Assembly: GCA_947444925.1 (NCBI GenBank)
Contig: CANFBW010000008.1
Span: 1 to 64,000 of the forward strand
Reading direction: 5' to 3'
Length of the DNA stretch: 64,000 nucleotides
Source: Flavobacteriales bacterium
GTDB taxonomy: Bacteria > Bacteroidota > Bacteroidia > Flavobacteriales_C > GCA-002722245
Shown: positions 61,396 through 64,000 of the stretch, piece by piece
Layout: each line of letters starts with the position of its first letter
How positions within the stretch are numbered: the first letter of the stretch is position 1
Notes under the pieces: generated by a model
Seen by the model: only the letters and a program-made list of their open reading frames with translations
Told to the model about the DNA's origin: nothing
The model's database searches: none
Made by a program: the position numbers and the translations under genes

Positions 61396-63153
61396 ATGAA
61401 TATCGCAGTAGTAGTTTTTTTTTGGCTCAGGTCCTTGATTTTTTGTGTGTTTTTGTTTTTTGTTTTTTCTTGCCAACCTTCCTCGCACAAGACCTTGATA
61501 CTTGCTCCACAGCAATCGATTACAGCAGCGGTAAGCACTTTGCTGCCGGGCGACACACTGCTTTTGCATGGTGGAATCTACCGTGAATGCGTGAAGCTAT
61601 CGTGCACTGGTGAAAAAGATGTGCCTATTGTCATTCAAGCATATCCGGGCGAAAAAGTAGAATTGAATGGAACGCGGGAAATTAGAAATTGGACAAAGAT
61701 CAAAAGCAATTGTTACAAAGCGTTTTGCCCCCAAGAAGTACATCAGCTATTTTTAAAAAAGAAAATGTTGCTGCCCGCACGCTGGCCCAATATCGACAGC
61801 ATGTTTGATAAAAAAGGATGGGTTGAAATTTTCACAGGCAAGGACAGTGCTGTTTTTAAAGGGCGTATCTGGCCTAAGAATTATTGGAACGGAGCGTCGT
61901 GCTATGCTTTGACTGGGGAGAAATGGGTGGTGAACATGCAAAGCGTTCAAAGTTGCAATGACAGTGTTTTGAAAATGAACAGCAAATGGTTCAATCATCG
62001 AAGTGCTTATTATACTGGCAGTGGTAAGGGGTATATGATGAAACATCTCAATGCTCTAGATACCATCAACGAATGGCATTGGCAAAACGACACGGTGTAT
62101 GTGATGTTGGCAGAAGCGCCCGAGTTGCTAGAAGGGCAAGTCAATGAGGTTGTTTTGAGTGCCGACAGTATTTCAAATGTGCTCGTTAAAAATATTTGTG
62201 TTTTTGCAGGTAGAGCTGAGTTTAACAATTGCAACGCTGTAATCTTAGATCACATTAATATTTCTTTTGGCACATTTCCTAAGCCCTATTTGTATTCGAA
62301 TGGCGCTAGTGCTGCTGCTATGCGCTTTGCCGGTACATCAGCGCATTGCCAGATTAAAAACTCTACAATTAACGGGAACTGGTCTAGTGGCATTTTCATG
62401 GAAGGAGATGCCAATGAAGCATACAACTGCGTGGTGTCAAATTGCAATTGGTTGGGCAATGGTTCATCTGCTATCGCTACAGAAGGGAAAAATCATGTGA
62501 TTATGAATTGCGATTTGTTCAATTCAGGTAAATTTTTGGTGGAACACGGCTACACCGCACATATCAAAATACTTTACAATCACATGTACAATGGTGGATA
62601 TTTGGCCAATGATTTAGGTTTGACATACGCTTACCGCACCAGAGGCGAAGGTTCAGAAATTGCGTACAATTGGATGCATGGCAATTGGGCAGAAAATGCT
62701 GGAGCTGGTATTTATATCGATATTGATGGACATGATTTTTTGATACACCACAATGTTGTTTGGGATTGTTTGAGTGGCATTCAAACCATCATGAATGCCT
62801 ACGGTCATCAGATATACAACAATACGGTTTGGAATTGTGCCAAGGCCATTAACTATTGGGGCCCCTATGGTTCTAATATGTACAATCAAAAGGCATATAA
62901 TAATTTGTCAGATAAGCCATTCAATGCTGGTAACGATTTACGCAATAATTTGTGTGTTTCGGATTGGCCAACTCTAGATAATGAAAATCGGAATTTCACT
63001 TTGCGCAAAGGGTGTGCTGCTATTGACTTTGGGGGGTACGTTGAAGGTATCACCAATCACTATTGCGGAGCGCAACCAGATGCGGGTGCATATGAATTTG
63101 GAATGCCCGCATGGGTGCCTGGCTACGACAGCACTTGTGTGTATGCCGATTAG
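61396..63153 (+). CDS. Right-handed parallel beta-helix lipoprotein
   Basis: I start at ATG 61396, as the longer frame uses TTG. The 585-residue product has a long hydrophobic lipoprotein signal with lipobox FSC (Cys 27) and then a DUF1565-like start (LLPGDTLLLHGGIYRECVKL, PIVIQAYPGEKVELNG). A parallel beta-helix region of short Asn-rich coils follows (NCNAVILDHINIS, NSTINGNWSSGIFMEGD, YNWMHGNWAENAGAG), ending GAQPDAGAYEFG. This fold is common in polysaccharide lyases and epimerases. Catalytic residues cannot be assigned. It is probably a surface lipoprotein acting on glycans. Confidence 0.85.
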   Translation: MNIAVVVFFWLRSLIFCVFLFFVFSCQPSSHKTLILAPQQSITAAVSTLLPGDTLLLHGGIYRECVKLSCTGEKDVPIVIQAYPGEKVELNGTREIRNWTKIKSNCYKAFCPQEVHQLFLKKKMLLPARWPNIDSMFDKKGWVEIFTGKDSAVFKGRIWPKNYWNGASCYALTGEKWVVNMQSVQSCNDSVLKMNSKWFNHRSAYYTGSGKGYMMKHLNALDTINEWHWQNDTVYVMLAEAPELLEGQVNEVVLSADSISNVLVKNICVFAGRAEFNNCNAVILDHINISFGTFPKPYLYSNGASAAAMRFAGTSAHCQIKNSTINGNWSSGIFMEGDANEAYNCVVSNCNWLGNGSSAIATEGKNHVIMNCDLFNSGKFLVEHGYTAHIKILYNHMYNGGYLANDLGLTYAYRTRGEGSEIAYNWMHGNWAENAGAGIYIDIDGHDFLIHHNVVWDCLSGIQTIMNAYGHQIYNNTVWNCAKAINYWGPYGSNMYNQKAYNNLSDKPFNAGNDLRNNLCVSDWPTLDNENRNFTLRKGCAAIDFGGYVEGITNHYCGAQPDAGAYEFGMPAWVPGYDSTCVYAD

Positions 63154-63170
63154 AACTTAACTTAGAAGCG

Positions 63171-63866
63171 ATGAAAGTCTTTTATTTTCAAAATACAGGT
63201 GCGCAAGAAATTGTTTTGAACGAAGAAGAGTCGGTGCATGCAGTGCGTGTACTCCGACTAAAAGAGCAGGATGAAGTGCATTTAATTGACGGCGTAGGCG
63301 GACTTTTTAAAGCGCGTATTTCCAATGCACATTCAAAAAAATGTGAAGTTCAAATTTTAGAACAACTGAAAGTTTATACTCGAAATTACCACAAACACAT
63401 CGCTATTGCGCCACCCAAAAGTATCGATCGCTTTGAGTGGTTTTTAGAAAAAGCAACGGAGATAGGTGTTGATGAAATTACACCATTACTGACGGATAGA
63501 TCGGAGCGAAAAAATTTGAATATCGAAAGGATGGAGAAAATTTTGACATCAACGATGAAGCAATGCATTCAGCCTTTTCGCCCAAAATTAAATCCCTTGA
63601 TTCGTTACAGCGATTTCGTTGCGAAAAACAAAAATGCTTTTATCGCTCATCTTGAAACAGGTGAAGAAGAGCTGTTGCAAAGGATTTATCAGCCAGGAAA
63701 AGATTGTTTGATTTTAATTGGTCCAGAAGGTGATTTTTCTCCCGTTGAAGTAAACTTGGCAAAGGCCAATGGCTACACATCGGTGAGTTTAGGGCATTCT
63801 CGTTTACGCGTAGAAACGGCAGGCGTTGTGGCCTGTCACACCATAACTGTGATGAACAATGATTGA
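63171..63866 (+). CDS. rsmE: 16S rRNA m3U1498 methyltransferase
   Basis: The 231-residue SPOUT-class enzyme methylates U1498 of 16S rRNA. It has an N-terminal PUA-like domain (EESVHAVRVLRLKEQDEV) and the C-terminal trefoil-knot motifs IGPEGDFSPVEV and LGHSRLRVETAGVVA. I start at ATG 63171, as the frame extending to 63111 overlaps the lipoprotein gene. A DUF4159-like gene follows. Confidence 0.94.
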   Translation: MKVFYFQNTGAQEIVLNEEESVHAVRVLRLKEQDEVHLIDGVGGLFKARISNAHSKKCEVQILEQLKVYTRNYHKHIAIAPPKSIDRFEWFLEKATEIGVDEITPLLTDRSERKNLNIERMEKILTSTMKQCIQPFRPKLNPLIRYSDFVAKNKNAFIAHLETGEEELLQRIYQPGKDCLILIGPEGDFSPVEVNLAKANGYTSVSLGHSRLRVETAGVVACHTITVMNND

Positions 63867-63909
63867 AGTCGAAAATAAACCAATGCCTCATGCGATAAAT
63901 AAGTCTTTC

Positions 63910-64000
63910 ATGAAGGGTTTAAGATTGTTTTTTTCTGCTTTTTGCTTTTTGTTTTTTACGTCGTTCGATACCTACACTTATCAAATTGCCTTACTAAAGT
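63910..64000 (+). CDS. Start of a DUF4159-like exported protein (cut by window edge)
   Basis: From ATG 63910 (an in-frame ATG also exists at 63883) the first 30 residues form a signal peptide (MKGLRLFFSAFCFLFFTSF) followed by YQIALLK at the edge. In Bacteroidota, proteins of the DUF4159 family start their mature part with a similar FQIALLKY and are often beside rsmE. The assignment is tentative because so little is visible. Confidence 0.45.
   Translation, partial: MKGLRLFFSAFCFLFFTSFDTYTYQIALLK

Overview
The window is chromosomal DNA of a Bacteroidota species. Three proteins end in type IX secretion sorting domains (a GDSL hydrolase, a cupredoxin and a 1,299-residue SBBP/PKD protein with a gliding-motility-type C-terminus). 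Lipoproteins and outer-membrane barrels are frequent. Promoters match the Bacteroidota pattern TTG-N19-TAnnTTTG rather than the E. coli pattern. I cannot place it below phylum with confidence. Nearly all of the window is ordinary core genome. Accessory DNA is confined to about 46.8-48.0 kb and to the repeat-bearing gaps.

Layout. 1-14 kb: an unrecognised secreted protein (cut by the left edge), a HAD phosphatase, a Dcp-type M3 peptidase, an OafA-like acyltransferase, a porin plus Amt ammonium transporter pair, a secreted GDSL hydrolase, a hemerythrin-domain protein, class II ribonucleotide reductase (NrdJ), a small membrane protein and a GT2 glycosyltransferase. 14-28 kb: the giant T9SS protein, a HEAT-like protein, an OsmC / sulfhydrylase / cupredoxin operon, a natural SerB-SerA fusion, two tandem lipoproteins, a MORN protein, DapD, a coupled pair of barrel proteins and exonuclease III. 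28-37 kb: the thrS-infC-rpmI-rplT translation operon, YceI, PurB, TrhO, an SRPBCC protein and a Crp-like regulator. 37-46 kb: a fatty-acid beta-oxidation block (FadE, FadA, a YwqK/MORN protein, FadN, FadD) and CorA.

46.8-48.0 kb: an initiator tRNA gene whose 3' end and terminator are duplicated 1,045 bp downstream (54 of 57 positions identical). The duplication brackets a small island with an intact DUF433 antitoxin-like gene, a DUF5615 toxin-like gene and a small zinc-ribbon membrane protein. The last two are each broken by a single in-frame TAG codon. 48-50 kb: a probable stress/envelope cluster (holin-like, YtxH, YdaT-like, a His/Cys-rich membrane protein). 50-55 kb: rpsP, then a tight minus-strand operon of a DUF2236/MpaB-like oxygenase, a membrane protein resembling PaxB-type terpene cyclases, and a 7TM-DISM receptor with a SpoIIE phosphatase domain. 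55-64 kb: rpsO, pnp, DUF423, M32 carboxypeptidase, PEP carboxykinase, a beta-helix lipoprotein, RsmE and the start of a DUF4159-like gene.

Most worth following up: the oxygenase/cyclase-like/receptor-phosphatase operon, the tRNA-flanked island with two amber-interrupted genes, and a family of palindromic interspersed repeats in three intergenic gaps, one of which abuts a truncated GIY-YIG nuclease gene.
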